From an uncultured Lachnospiraceae bacterium (GTDB lineage: Bacteria > Bacillota > Clostridia > Lachnospirales > Lachnospiraceae): a stretch of 64,000 nucleotides of DNA. The position numbers and the translations under genes were made by a program. Shown one piece after another: positions 52,961 to 61,248 of this stretch. The stretch is from positions 103,562 to 167,561 of the forward strand of contig CAJUID010000004.1 in the NCBI GenBank assembly GCA_910585905.1, in the 5' to 3' direction. How positions within the stretch are numbered: position 1 is the stretch's first letter; each line of letters starts with the position of its first letter. The notes under the pieces were generated by a model that saw only the letters and a list, made by a program, of their open reading frames with translations, made no database searches and was not told the DNA's origin.

Positions 52961-53680
52961 CTACTTCGCTTTATTCTGCTCCTGGATCAAGGACTCTGCT
53001 ACCCTCAAATCATACGGATAGGTAATCTTAATATTAAAGACTTCACCCTCAACCAAATGCACTTTTTCGCCCTTTATTACAAATATCTTAGAAGCATCCG
53101 TCAAAATTTCTTTTTCTTCCTCTGAAAGGGAAAGATATAACTCCTTCAATTTTTTCGCATTAAACGTCTGCGGAGTCTGACCCTGATACATTTTTTTCCG
53201 ATCCGGCACAGAAGTAATCGTCTTTCCATCCTGGCTCTCAACAATGGTATCCGTTGCCGCAATTACTGTATCCACAGCACCATATTCCAGGCCATACTTA
53301 ATATTCTCCTCAATAATACGGTATGTTAAGAACGGCCTCACTGAATCATGCGTCACAATTAAGGTATCATCCTCTAAGCCATATTCTTTCTCAATATAAG
53401 CAATCGAATTCATAATTGTTTCATTTCTGGTAGTTCCGCCTTCCAGAACCACAACCCGCTCTGCACCATCCGCCAGATATTTCTTGATCAAATTTTTAGT
53501 ATTTTCCATCCACTGTTTCGGGCAAAGTACAATCAGCTTTACAAAGGCATCATGTACAAAAAATTTCTCAATCGTATGGATAATAATGGGCTTATTCCCA
53601 ATCTTTAAATACTGCTTCGGCTTCTCAACATTACCCATACGGCTGCCAACTCCACCGGCAAGGATCACTCCAAATACCAT
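52961..53680 (-). CDS. tarI: Ribitol-5-phosphate cytidylyltransferase
   Basis: About 239 residues of the IspD/TarI family. Makes CDP-ribitol from CTP and ribitol 5-phosphate. Nucleotide-binding VILAGGVGSRMGNVEKPKQY (residues 4-23), VTHDSVRPFLTYRII (near 107), and KKMYQGQTPQTFNAKKL (near 157). IspD is a close relative, but the tandem with tarJ supports TarI. The ATG at 53680 has GGAGG before it; the frame opening at 53704 overlaps leuD. It starts 10 bases after the leuD stop, so it lies in one operon with leuC and leuD. Confidence 0.88.
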   Translation of the reverse strand: MVFGVILAGGVGSRMGNVEKPKQYLKIGNKPIIIHTIEKFFVHDAFVKLIVLCPKQWMENTKNLIKKYLADGAERVVVLEGGTTRNETIMNSIAYIEKEYGLEDDTLIVTHDSVRPFLTYRIIEENIKYGLEYGAVDTVIAATDTIVESQDGKTITSVPDRKKMYQGQTPQTFNAKKLKELYLSLSEEEKEILTDASKIFVIKGEKVHLVEGEVFNIKITYPYDLRVAESLIQEQNKAK

Positions 53681-53690
53681 AACGCGCCTC

Positions 53691-54179
53691 CTATTTATTC
53701 TCATTAATGTAATTAATCAATCCCTCTGATTCAATAATTTTCTGCATAAACGGCGGAAATGCCTGCCCTTTATACTCCGTTCCTTTTGTCTTGTCATAGA
53801 TCATGCCACTGTCAAAATCAATTTCTACTGTATCCCCGGCTTCGATCGCCTCTGCAGCCTCCGGGCATTCAATAATCGGAAGACCGATATTGATTGCATT
53901 GCGGTAGAAAATGCGGGCAAATGTCTCCGCAATCACACAGCTTATGCCAGATGCTTTAATTGCGATTGGCGCATGCTCCCTTGAAGAACCACAGCCAAAA
54001 TTCTTATTCGCCACCATTATGTCGCCCTTTTGCACGCGTTTTACAAAATCCGTATCAATATCTTCCATGCAATGTCCTGCAAGCTCTGCCGGATCTGAAG
54101 AATTCAGGTATCTTGCCGGAATAATTACATCTGTATCTACATTATCTCCATATTTATGAACAATACCACATGCTTTCAT
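53691..54179 (-). CDS. leuD: 3-isopropylmalate dehydratase small subunit
   Basis: 162 residues, the short clostridial/archaeal form. Works with LeuC to isomerise 2- to 3-isopropylmalate in leucine synthesis. The swivel-domain motif NFGCGSSREHAPIAIKASG (near 59-77) and INIGLPIIEC are conserved. It lies 184 bases after leuC, an unusually long gap filled by hairpins that include a family B element. AAGGAAAG is the probable ribosome binding site. leuA and leuB are not in the window. Confidence 0.94.
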   Translation of the reverse strand: MKACGIVHKYGDNVDTDVIIPARYLNSSDPAELAGHCMEDIDTDFVKRVQKGDIMVANKNFGCGSSREHAPIAIKASGISCVIAETFARIFYRNAINIGLPIIECPEAAEAIEAGDTVEIDFDSGMIYDKTKGTEYKGQAFPPFMQKIIESEGLINYINENK

Positions 54180-54219
54180 ATTTTAATTTTCCTTTCTTCC
54201 TTCTACTACACGAATCCCC

Positions 54220-54361
54220 ATGCCACGCCTTTAGCGGCACAAGGTAACAAAGCGCACCGCCAGCGCTGGTGCGCTAGCTGTACCACTACGTTCGGCGCAA
54301 TTTCCTATAACATAACAAAGCAGACACGTCTGCTAACAAAATGCTGTTTTTGCATAATTCA
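54220..54361. repeat. Family B-related element in the leuC-leuD spacer
   Basis: CCACGCCTTTAGCGGCACAA at the left, AACAAAATGCTGTTTTTGCA at the right, both similar to the 18922 copy. Between them is a hairpin AGCGCACC/GGTGCGCT and GTACCACTACGTTCGGCGCA, which resembles GTACCACTACATTTAGCACA at 51780. No coding potential. It may lower or stabilise the downstream leuD message. Confidence 0.55.
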
Positions 54362-54363
54362 AC

Positions 54364-55629
54364 CTATAACCCCAATTCTGATGGCTGTGAAATCTTTCCT
54401 GTCACAGCACTTGCCGCAGCTACCGCCGGGCTTGCAAGGTATACTTCCGAATCTACATGCCCCATTCGCCCAACAAAATTGCGGTTTGTCGTAGAAACCG
54501 CCCTCTCTCCTGCCGCAAGGATTCCCATATATCCGCCAAGGCAAGGCCCACAAGTTGGCGTGCTGACAATTGCGCCTGCATGAATAAAAATCTGGACAAG
54601 CCCTTCTTCGATTGCCTGCATATAAATCGCCTGGGTTGCCGGAATTACAATTACGCGGATACCGTCAGCAACTTTACGGCCCTTTAAAATCTCCGCGGCT
54701 GTGCGTAGGTCTTCAATCCGCCCATTTGTACAAGAACCAATTACAACCTGGTCAATCTTCACTTCACCTGCCTCGCTAACCGTCTTTGTATTCTCAGGAA
54801 GATGCGGAAATGCCACGGTAGGCTCCAACTTACTAAGGTCAATTGTATATTCAGCGTCATAAATTGCATCCTCATCCGCCTCATAAACCGTATATTTCTT
54901 TTTAGAATGTTCTTCCATATAAGCGATTGTCTTGTCATCAACCGGGAAAATACCGTTTTTTGCTCCTGCTTCAATCGCCATGTTTGAAATCGCAAAACGG
55001 TCATCCATAGAAAGGTTTGCCACTCCGTCTCCGGTAAATTCCATAGATTTATATAATGCGCCATCTACACCAATCATACCGATAATATGTAAGATGACGT
55101 CTTTTCCGCTCACCCATTTAGAAGGCTTTCCAGTTAAGATGAATTTGATTGCAGAAGGCACCTTAAACCATGCCTGTCCTGTTATCATACCACAGCCCAT
55201 ATCCGTGCTCCCTACTCCTGTAGAAAACGCCCCCAGCGCGCCATATGTACAGGTATGGGAATCTGCACCGATACAAGTCTCCCCTGCTACAATCAATCCC
55301 TTCTCTGGCAAAAGTGCATGCTCTATTCCCATCTGCCCTACTTCAAAATAATTGGTGATGCCATGTTCCTTCGCATACTCCCTCACACATTTACAATGTT
55401 CTGCGGACTTTATATCCTTATTTGGTGCAAAATGATCTGGCACAAGAGCCACCTTGTCTTTATCAAACACAGTCTTTTTGTTTAATTTTTCAACCTCATG
55501 AATCGCTACTGGCCCGGTAATATCATTTGCAAGCACCAGATCCAAATTTGCCTCAATCAACTGCCCTGCTTCCACAGACTCCAGCCCTGCATGTGCTGCC
55601 AGAATCTTCTGTGTCATTGTCATTCCCAT
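54364..55629 (-). CDS. leuC: 3-isopropylmalate dehydratase large subunit
   Basis: 421 residues, the shorter homoaconitase-like LeuC type. Iron-sulfur cluster ligands are Cys in IGSCTNGRIEDLRTAAEI (near 300) and the pair in TPTCGPCLGGYMG (near 360). Other motifs: VPDHFAPNKD, GADSHTCTYGALGAFSTGVGSTD (near 123-145). GGAGGGAAAC precedes the ATG. It starts 22 bases after the teichoic acid polymerase gene, so leucine genes appear to sit inside a teichoic acid operon. Confidence 0.94.
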   Translation of the reverse strand: MGMTMTQKILAAHAGLESVEAGQLIEANLDLVLANDITGPVAIHEVEKLNKKTVFDKDKVALVPDHFAPNKDIKSAEHCKCVREYAKEHGITNYFEVGQMGIEHALLPEKGLIVAGETCIGADSHTCTYGALGAFSTGVGSTDMGCGMITGQAWFKVPSAIKFILTGKPSKWVSGKDVILHIIGMIGVDGALYKSMEFTGDGVANLSMDDRFAISNMAIEAGAKNGIFPVDDKTIAYMEEHSKKKYTVYEADEDAIYDAEYTIDLSKLEPTVAFPHLPENTKTVSEAGEVKIDQVVIGSCTNGRIEDLRTAAEILKGRKVADGIRVIVIPATQAIYMQAIEEGLVQIFIHAGAIVSTPTCGPCLGGYMGILAAGERAVSTTNRNFVGRMGHVDSEVYLASPAVAAASAVTGKISQPSELGL

Positions 55630-55651
55630 ATGTTTCCCTCCATGTTATCTG

Positions 55652-57502
55652 CTAATTATTTATACTCTTATATATTAAGTCTACTGTTCTCTGAGAACTC
55701 TTTCCATCCTTGCCATCAAAGAACCGGTCGCGGAACGCCTCTAGCTTCTCCTGCCCTAAATCCCCTGACAAGATGGATTCAGAAATTTCTTCAAAATGTG
55801 AGACAATCTTACCTGGTACAAATGTCTCAAACTCATAATAAAATCCTCGGGTTGCAATATACTGTTCCAGGTCAAATACATAAAACAGCATCGGAATCTT
55901 TAACAAAGATGCCTCAAATACAACAGAAGAATAGTCTGTGATCAGCACATCTGTCACAAAGAGCAAATCATTTAACTCTGAATTCATTGATAAATCAATA
56001 ATGTAATCTTTATATTCTTTTTGTATCTGATTGCGGTTACCAACAAAAGGATGATGCTTAATAATAATCGCATACTCTTCCCCCAGCGCCTCATACAGCC
56101 GGTTCACATCAAAAAGTTCTACCGGGTAATAGCCGCTGTTTTTTCCATTTCCACGGAATGTAGGGGCAAAAAGAAGGATTTTCTTCTCTTTTAACTTAGG
56201 ATTCTGTGCATAAAAAGCACTGACAACTTTTGCCTTATATTTTTCATCAAAAAAGATATCTGTCCTTGGAACGCCTGTCGCAACGACCTTTTCTGGTGAT
56301 AAACCAAATCCCTCCGCATAAAACTTGGCAATCTCCTTTGAACTGACTGTTGCATAGTCATAATTTCGGTGATTCGGGCTTTTTAAAGTCTGCCCGCCCG
56401 GTTTGCCAAGCCTGCTGCATCCAAATGTTTTAAAGGCTCCACAGGCATGCCACAACTGGATTAATGTCGTGCCTTCACGCCTTGGCATCTTAAATAATAG
56501 CTCCATAAAATCATCCACCAGGATCACTCTGGATGTGGCAAAATACTTTGCCAGAAGAAGCATATTGCGAAACTTCATTGTCCTAACGCTCTGGCTGTCT
56601 AGAACAAAACGGATATCCAGATTTTCATCATCTTTTATCAGATTATAGATAAATTCAAAATTACCACTCAAATCATTCCTGCGGTTTGAGAAAAAGACAA
56701 TCTGGTTCTTCTTTATTGGCAAGTGTGAAGCCATACGGTTTACCAGAACCATTGCCTTTAATTTAAAAGGCAGGATTCCAAGATTGACCCTGCAAAATGA
56801 TGCCAGTTTCCACCTGGCATGTTTTAGGATATAGATTACGCGGTTTGAAGCGCGGATAGACCCCCTCTTTGGAGCACACCCAAACGCAGCCAGAAACGCA
56901 TCCGCCAAAAAAACAGGCACCAGGCATAGCCCCACCAGAAATAGAATAAATTTCCAAATTCCAGCGATTCCTTTCTTTGTTCCCTTTTTAACCCTTGCGC
57001 CAAAAGATGCTGCTTCTATCTTAAATTTCGCACATAGCTCAATTTCGCCTTTCTCCTCCAAGAAAACAATATCATAGTAATCCCCGCTGCCGCTTTCTTC
57101 CTCCTCGCTGTCCCCCTCTTTATCCTCCGTGCTTTCCTCCTCTGTACTGTCATCATACTTTTGGTGGACAACCTCCCCTAACCGGAACGGAACATGCTCC
57201 TGATAGTTATCGTCACCATACATTACATCAAAAGAAACTGTAATCTTACTGCCTAACGGTTCATTATAAAAAAGACTGCGGACATCATACGTATACTGCG
57301 CATAAATCAGATATACACCATTTTTCTCTGTATACGACTTTATTACCAGCGGTACTCTGCGCTTCTGTTTCCCGCTGTCAAAAATCACCGTAACCTTAGG
57401 ATTGCGGACCCGGTTGTCATATTCTCCCCGGATATTAACAGACAGACAAAACTTCCACCCTTTAAACTCTGCCTGCTCTAGAACAAATGCACCCTCATTC
57501 AT
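55652..57502 (-). CDS. TarL/TagF-type teichoic acid phosphotransferase
   Basis: 616 residues. Polymerises ribitol- or glycerol-phosphate units onto a wall teichoic acid linker. The N-terminal part (about 1-125) is a beta-rich region, then an acidic linker (EEESTEDKEGDSEEEESGSG near 128-147), a membrane-associated hydrophobic segment (about 185-210) and the CDP-glycerol phosphotransferase domain (about 245-615) with LIQLWHACGAFKTFG, GVPRTDIFFDEKY, FAPTFRGNG, IIKHHPFV and LITDYSSVVFEASLLKIPM. The neighbouring tarI/tarJ point to ribitol phosphate. GGAGG precedes the ATG. First gene of the operon with leuC, leuD, tarI, tarJ. Confidence 0.88.
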   Translation of the reverse strand: MNEGAFVLEQAEFKGWKFCLSVNIRGEYDNRVRNPKVTVIFDSGKQKRRVPLVIKSYTEKNGVYLIYAQYTYDVRSLFYNEPLGSKITVSFDVMYGDDNYQEHVPFRLGEVVHQKYDDSTEEESTEDKEGDSEEEESGSGDYYDIVFLEEKGEIELCAKFKIEAASFGARVKKGTKKGIAGIWKFILFLVGLCLVPVFLADAFLAAFGCAPKRGSIRASNRVIYILKHARWKLASFCRVNLGILPFKLKAMVLVNRMASHLPIKKNQIVFFSNRRNDLSGNFEFIYNLIKDDENLDIRFVLDSQSVRTMKFRNMLLLAKYFATSRVILVDDFMELLFKMPRREGTTLIQLWHACGAFKTFGCSRLGKPGGQTLKSPNHRNYDYATVSSKEIAKFYAEGFGLSPEKVVATGVPRTDIFFDEKYKAKVVSAFYAQNPKLKEKKILLFAPTFRGNGKNSGYYPVELFDVNRLYEALGEEYAIIIKHHPFVGNRNQIQKEYKDYIIDLSMNSELNDLLFVTDVLITDYSSVVFEASLLKIPMLFYVFDLEQYIATRGFYYEFETFVPGKIVSHFEEISESILSGDLGQEKLEAFRDRFFDGKDGKSSQRTVDLIYKSINN

Positions 57503-57729
57503 CCCTTTACCTCCCTGTATAAATGCTACAATATCTGATTGTACATCATTTCCTTTGAACTGTCCAGTCTGGGGAATATATTTCCCAGGACAACAGCATC
57601 TATTTTTTTACAAATCACAGTCAATATAATAATCTTCAATTATCCATCGTAAAAATTTATCCAGCCTGCATTTTTATCTTTTTCACATTTTTGTTACAAC
57701 GAAGTAGGCTGCGTTCCAAAAAGAAAGCA

Positions 57730-59100
57730 CTAGCTCTCCAATGATAACTGCTTAAACTTATTGATCATATTGCCCATCTCACCACATGTCATACTTCCCT
57801 CCGGGCATTTTCCTGTAACATAACAGCTTGGCCCATACCCCTGAAAAAGCTCTGGAAAAGATGTCCTAACATATTTTAATATATCAACCGCAATATTTCT
57901 AATCTCCCATTGCGCCCGGTTACATGCCCTTAATTTAATAAAATGATTCAATTCCCTTGCATTTATTGTTGTCATAATATCCAAAACATTACCGCTTAAC
58001 GCATAATAATAACTATATTTCTTTAATGCCTGATTCTGGCTCATTTCTTTTAGCAATTGGTTTGCCGTCTCCAAAACATTTTTGTATAGCTTAGCTGTTT
58101 CTGCATTATTCTTGATGGTATCTGGAATAATAAATTTACTATGTTCAATCCCCTGGATGGATGGAACCATAACGGACTGCATCCGATGCCGTACCATATG
58201 TGTAATTCCTGATAATGTGATATTAGATATCATAAATGTATAGGATAATTGTTCTAATTCCCTAGGACGCCCGATTCTTAATAGCGTATCAACTTTTAAC
58301 GGGCCTGAAGTATCCGGGTTCTGGATGCGGTACGCCGCATCCAATATACCGGCAGGGTCCGACGGTTTATTAAGCAGACGGACCGCCCCGATATCTGGTG
58401 CCTCGATCAAAACAGCCCTATCCTTGACTTTGACAATATCTGTCGCCACAGGCGCAGATACATTTTCTACAGAAGGCATATGATCTATTTCAGAAGATAT
58501 ACATGGAAAAACCGATCCGGCCTGCTCCCCCAGCTCCGCCGCTAAATCTTGCAACTCAGGAATCCCTTTTCCCCGCCCATATCTCATTTCATTAATAATC
58601 TGTATAAGCTCCCTCGCATTTAGGGTACAATAAAAATTGCTGTGAAAAGAATATGGCAGCAAAAAGCGGGCATCCTCCTTTGGAATACCATTGTCTAACA
58701 AAACATGGTATGCCGAAAATAAAGCATCCATATATTTGCAATATTGATGGCGGTTTTCCTCCTCTAGATCATTCGGTATATAATAACCAAAATTACTAAA
58801 ATCTACATAACGCCTTGACTTTACCGTAAAGGAAGCAAGCCTGCTTTCTATGAAAAATTGCTCCACAAAGGCGGAAACATCAGTTAAAGCAAAGTTAAAG
58901 ACAGCATGCTCAATCACCGATCTATGCCCAGAACGCAAGACTTTCTGCACCAAATCATGATTCTTTTCATTCTCTTTTGCCCTCTCAAAAATTTCTAAGG
59001 CATTTCCCTGCGTAGTCGATAACCTTGCCGCACTAGCACATACTTCTTCATTATTCAAATTGTAACTGATTAATTTAACTTTTGATTTTTTAGAAACCAT
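57730..59100 (-). CDS. Tandem-domain ThyX-like (flavin-dependent thymidylate synthase family) protein
   Basis: 456 residues, about twice a normal ThyX. The first half (about 1-215) has GHRSVIEHAVFNFAL, then ESRLASFTVKSRRYVDF where the canonical RHRxAS motif is ESRLAS. The second half (about 275-440) has RPRELEQLSYTFMISNITLSGITHMVRHRMQSVMVPS with an intact RHR but an altered rest of the motif, and DIMTTINARELNHFIKLRACNRAQWEIR. A Cys-rich ending follows (CYVTGKCPEGSMTCGEM). A fused pseudo-dimer is likely, since ThyX active sites form between subunits. It may make dTMP or be a relative with another pyrimidine substrate. TTGGAG precedes the ATG. Confidence 0.82.
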   Translation of the reverse strand: MVSKKSKVKLISYNLNNEEVCASAARLSTTQGNALEIFERAKENEKNHDLVQKVLRSGHRSVIEHAVFNFALTDVSAFVEQFFIESRLASFTVKSRRYVDFSNFGYYIPNDLEEENRHQYCKYMDALFSAYHVLLDNGIPKEDARFLLPYSFHSNFYCTLNARELIQIINEMRYGRGKGIPELQDLAAELGEQAGSVFPCISSEIDHMPSVENVSAPVATDIVKVKDRAVLIEAPDIGAVRLLNKPSDPAGILDAAYRIQNPDTSGPLKVDTLLRIGRPRELEQLSYTFMISNITLSGITHMVRHRMQSVMVPSIQGIEHSKFIIPDTIKNNAETAKLYKNVLETANQLLKEMSQNQALKKYSYYYALSGNVLDIMTTINARELNHFIKLRACNRAQWEIRNIAVDILKYVRTSFPELFQGYGPSCYVTGKCPEGSMTCGEMGNMINKFKQLSLES

Positions 59101-59121
59101 ATCGTAAACTCCAATCTAACT

Positions 59122-61077
59122 TTATCTGGCAGTCTGGTCTGATGCCTTTTTGCCGCTTTTTCCTGAACTATTTTTCTTAGAAACCTTGCTGATTGTTTTT
59201 TCACTCTTCGCACCATTATCCTTTTTATCTAAAGTATTATCCTTTTTGGCTGAACTGTTATTCTTAGCTGTATTGCTTTTCTTATCTGGCGCATTCTTTT
59301 TCTTTGTTGTATTGTTCTTCTTATCTGACGCATTCTCTTTCTTTGTTGTATTGCTTTTCTTATCTGACGCGTTCTTTTTCTTTGCTGTATTGTTCTTTTT
59401 GTCTAACGCATTCTCTTTCTTTGCTGTATTGTTCTTTTTGTCTGACGTATTATCTTTCTTTGCTGTATTGCTCTTCTTATCTGACGTATTATCTTTCTTT
59501 GTTATATTACTCTTCTTATCTGATTCATTATCTTTCTTTGTTGTGTTGCTCTTCTTGTCTGACGCATTATTTTTCTTTATTTTCCTATTCTTGCTATCTG
59601 ATGTACTATTTTTCTCAACTTCGCTATTATTCTTTTTTGCCGGCTCCTGCTGTTTCACTGTATCATTCACCTTAACAGCAGGTTTTGCTACATCCTTACT
59701 TGGCAGATAGTTATAACAGATTACTGGCATTCCCTTTTTTACATACTGAAAAAGCTTCGCCGCTTTATCTGGCGGAAGATTCACACATCCATGAGAACCA
59801 TTATACTTATAAATCTCCCCACCAAAGCTACTTCTCCAGCTTGCATCGTGAAGGCCGATATTCCGGTTAAATGGCATCCAATATTTAACTGGTGTAGAAT
59901 AGTTTTCTCCATTTAACGTGGCATTTCTTTCCGTATAAGTAATACTGTATGTTCCTGCAGGAGTATCATAACCTCTAGAAGCATTGCCCGTAACACAATC
60001 CGTCTCCAATATTTTCTTCCCATCGACATACAAGAAAACATGCTGGGCTGCCAAGTTAATTTCCACATACGTATTCCCATAGTCTTTTTTTCCATAGCTC
60101 TCTGCTTCCTGATAATATTCCGGCGACCTATTCACTTTTTTCCCCGCCTTAATCAGCTTAAGGAGTTCCTTTTTTTCCTTCTGCGAGTTCATCCACCATC
60201 CATAGTCCCCACCATCTACTGTAACTATTTTTCCATAACTGGTCTTAAACTTCCTTGAACTAAATATAGTATCATACTTCCGTCTAAGTTTTAATATGTA
60301 TTCCGCCGCTTTTTCCTCTTGGATCGTTACCTTTCCTTTTTTATTCACTTTCAGCCATTTAGAAATAGTCCTTCCATCCAAAACTTCTTTTTTTGAATCA
60401 AAATGATATGTAATCTTAGCACCTGCATAAGTATTCAACTGCTCCAAAGCCCTGTTTAACCTTTTATCATCTGAGGTAATCTCCGCTTTTTGATAACAGT
60501 CTTCCTCTGACAAGTTGATTTCTCGTTCCATCCCCTGCACAGCATTTATAATCACTTGATATGCTTTTTCCTTGTCAATTATATTTCCAGCAGTTTCCTC
60601 AATAATCCGGTAGCCTTCTGCCTTATCATATTCCGAAATATATGCATTCTTTGGGCGAATAGACTTCTCTATATCAAAACAAGTAAGCTGTTCCACAGAA
60701 GCGGCAAGCTTTGTTTCGTCATATTGAACCAGTTCATCCAGCTTATGCTCCCCGCCATCGCCAGTCAGATATTCCCATATTCCCTGCTGATTCAGTATTT
60801 TAGAAACAGCCTCCTCATTTTTTCCCAGACTCATGTCAAAGTCGGTTCCGTTCACCTTCTCAGACACCTCTTTGCCTTGTTCATCCCGATAAGTAACCGT
60901 TAATGAGTAATCCCGAATCTCCTGCTCCAGATCCTCTTTTGTCATTCCAGACACATCCATCTCATTGACAACGGTATCTGAGGCAAATATCTTCTTCGCC
61001 CTGCCATTTATCATTAGAAAAACGGCCGCCAGAACTGCAAACACTCCTGATGCCGCCAGCACTACTACTTTTCTCAT
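59122..61077 (-). CDS. L,D-transpeptidase with long basic repeat tail
   Basis: 651 residues. N-terminal membrane helix (about 5-25), a peptidoglycan-binding_4 type region with YSLTVTYRDEQGKEV (about 40-270), then a YkuD catalytic domain (about 335-460): VEINLAAQHVFLYVDGKKIL, IGLHDASWRSSFGG and the catalytic SHGCVNLPPDKA (Cys near 435). It makes 3-3 cross-links or attaches proteins to peptidoglycan. From about residue 480 the tail is Lys/Asn/Ser/Asp-rich and carries seven exact-length 13-residue repeats. GGCAGGA precedes the ATG. The next gene, thyX, starts 21 bases later. Confidence 0.9.
   Translation of the reverse strand: MRKVVVLAASGVFAVLAAVFLMINGRAKKIFASDTVVNEMDVSGMTKEDLEQEIRDYSLTVTYRDEQGKEVSEKVNGTDFDMSLGKNEEAVSKILNQQGIWEYLTGDGGEHKLDELVQYDETKLAASVEQLTCFDIEKSIRPKNAYISEYDKAEGYRIIEETAGNIIDKEKAYQVIINAVQGMEREINLSEEDCYQKAEITSDDKRLNRALEQLNTYAGAKITYHFDSKKEVLDGRTISKWLKVNKKGKVTIQEEKAAEYILKLRRKYDTIFSSRKFKTSYGKIVTVDGGDYGWWMNSQKEKKELLKLIKAGKKVNRSPEYYQEAESYGKKDYGNTYVEINLAAQHVFLYVDGKKILETDCVTGNASRGYDTPAGTYSITYTERNATLNGENYSTPVKYWMPFNRNIGLHDASWRSSFGGEIYKYNGSHGCVNLPPDKAAKLFQYVKKGMPVICYNYLPSKDVAKPAVKVNDTVKQQEPAKKNNSEVEKNSTSDSKNRKIKKNNASDKKSNTTKKDNESDKKSNITKKDNTSDKKSNTAKKDNTSDKKNNTAKKENALDKKNNTAKKKNASDKKSNTTKKENASDKKNNTTKKKNAPDKKSNTAKNNSSAKKDNTLDKKDNGAKSEKTISKVSKKNSSGKSGKKASDQTAR
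59290..59562 (-). repeat. Seven 39-bp tandem repeats coding a 13-residue Lys-rich unit
   Basis: Within the L,D-transpeptidase gene, residues 506-596. Units follow the pattern [SL]DKK[SN]N[TI][TA]KK[DEK]N[ETA], for example SDKKSNTTKKDNE and SDKKNNTAKKENA. Degenerate units flank both sides. Length is likely to vary between strains by slippage or recombination. Confidence 0.85.
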
Positions 61078-61248
61078 TCTTCAATCCTGCCTTTCCTAAA
61101 TCATCTTTGAAAGCTTCTATAGTATATACCAAAGTTCTTTCAGATGTAAAGCCCATTATTTTGGTAACTTTAGGATACTGGCAGAAGGAGTTATTATTTT
61201 TAGGCAATTCATATGTCCAGGGCAACATTTGTACTTTCCCAATTCAAA

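Noticed and set aside
55630..55651. A T-box or leucine riboswitch before leuC
   Set aside because: Only 22 bases separate it from the upstream gene, and no T-box sequence is present in the operon leader before 57502.
59290..59562. Regular 39-bp repeats as a possible CRISPR array
   Set aside because: Units are contiguous with no spacers and keep an open frame inside a gene, so they are protein tandem repeats.
59150..59710. 186-codon hydrophobic, Leu/Phe-rich frame on the plus strand
   Set aside because: It is the complement of the Lys-rich repeats of the L,D-transpeptidase gene; AAG/AAA read backwards gives Leu/Phe.
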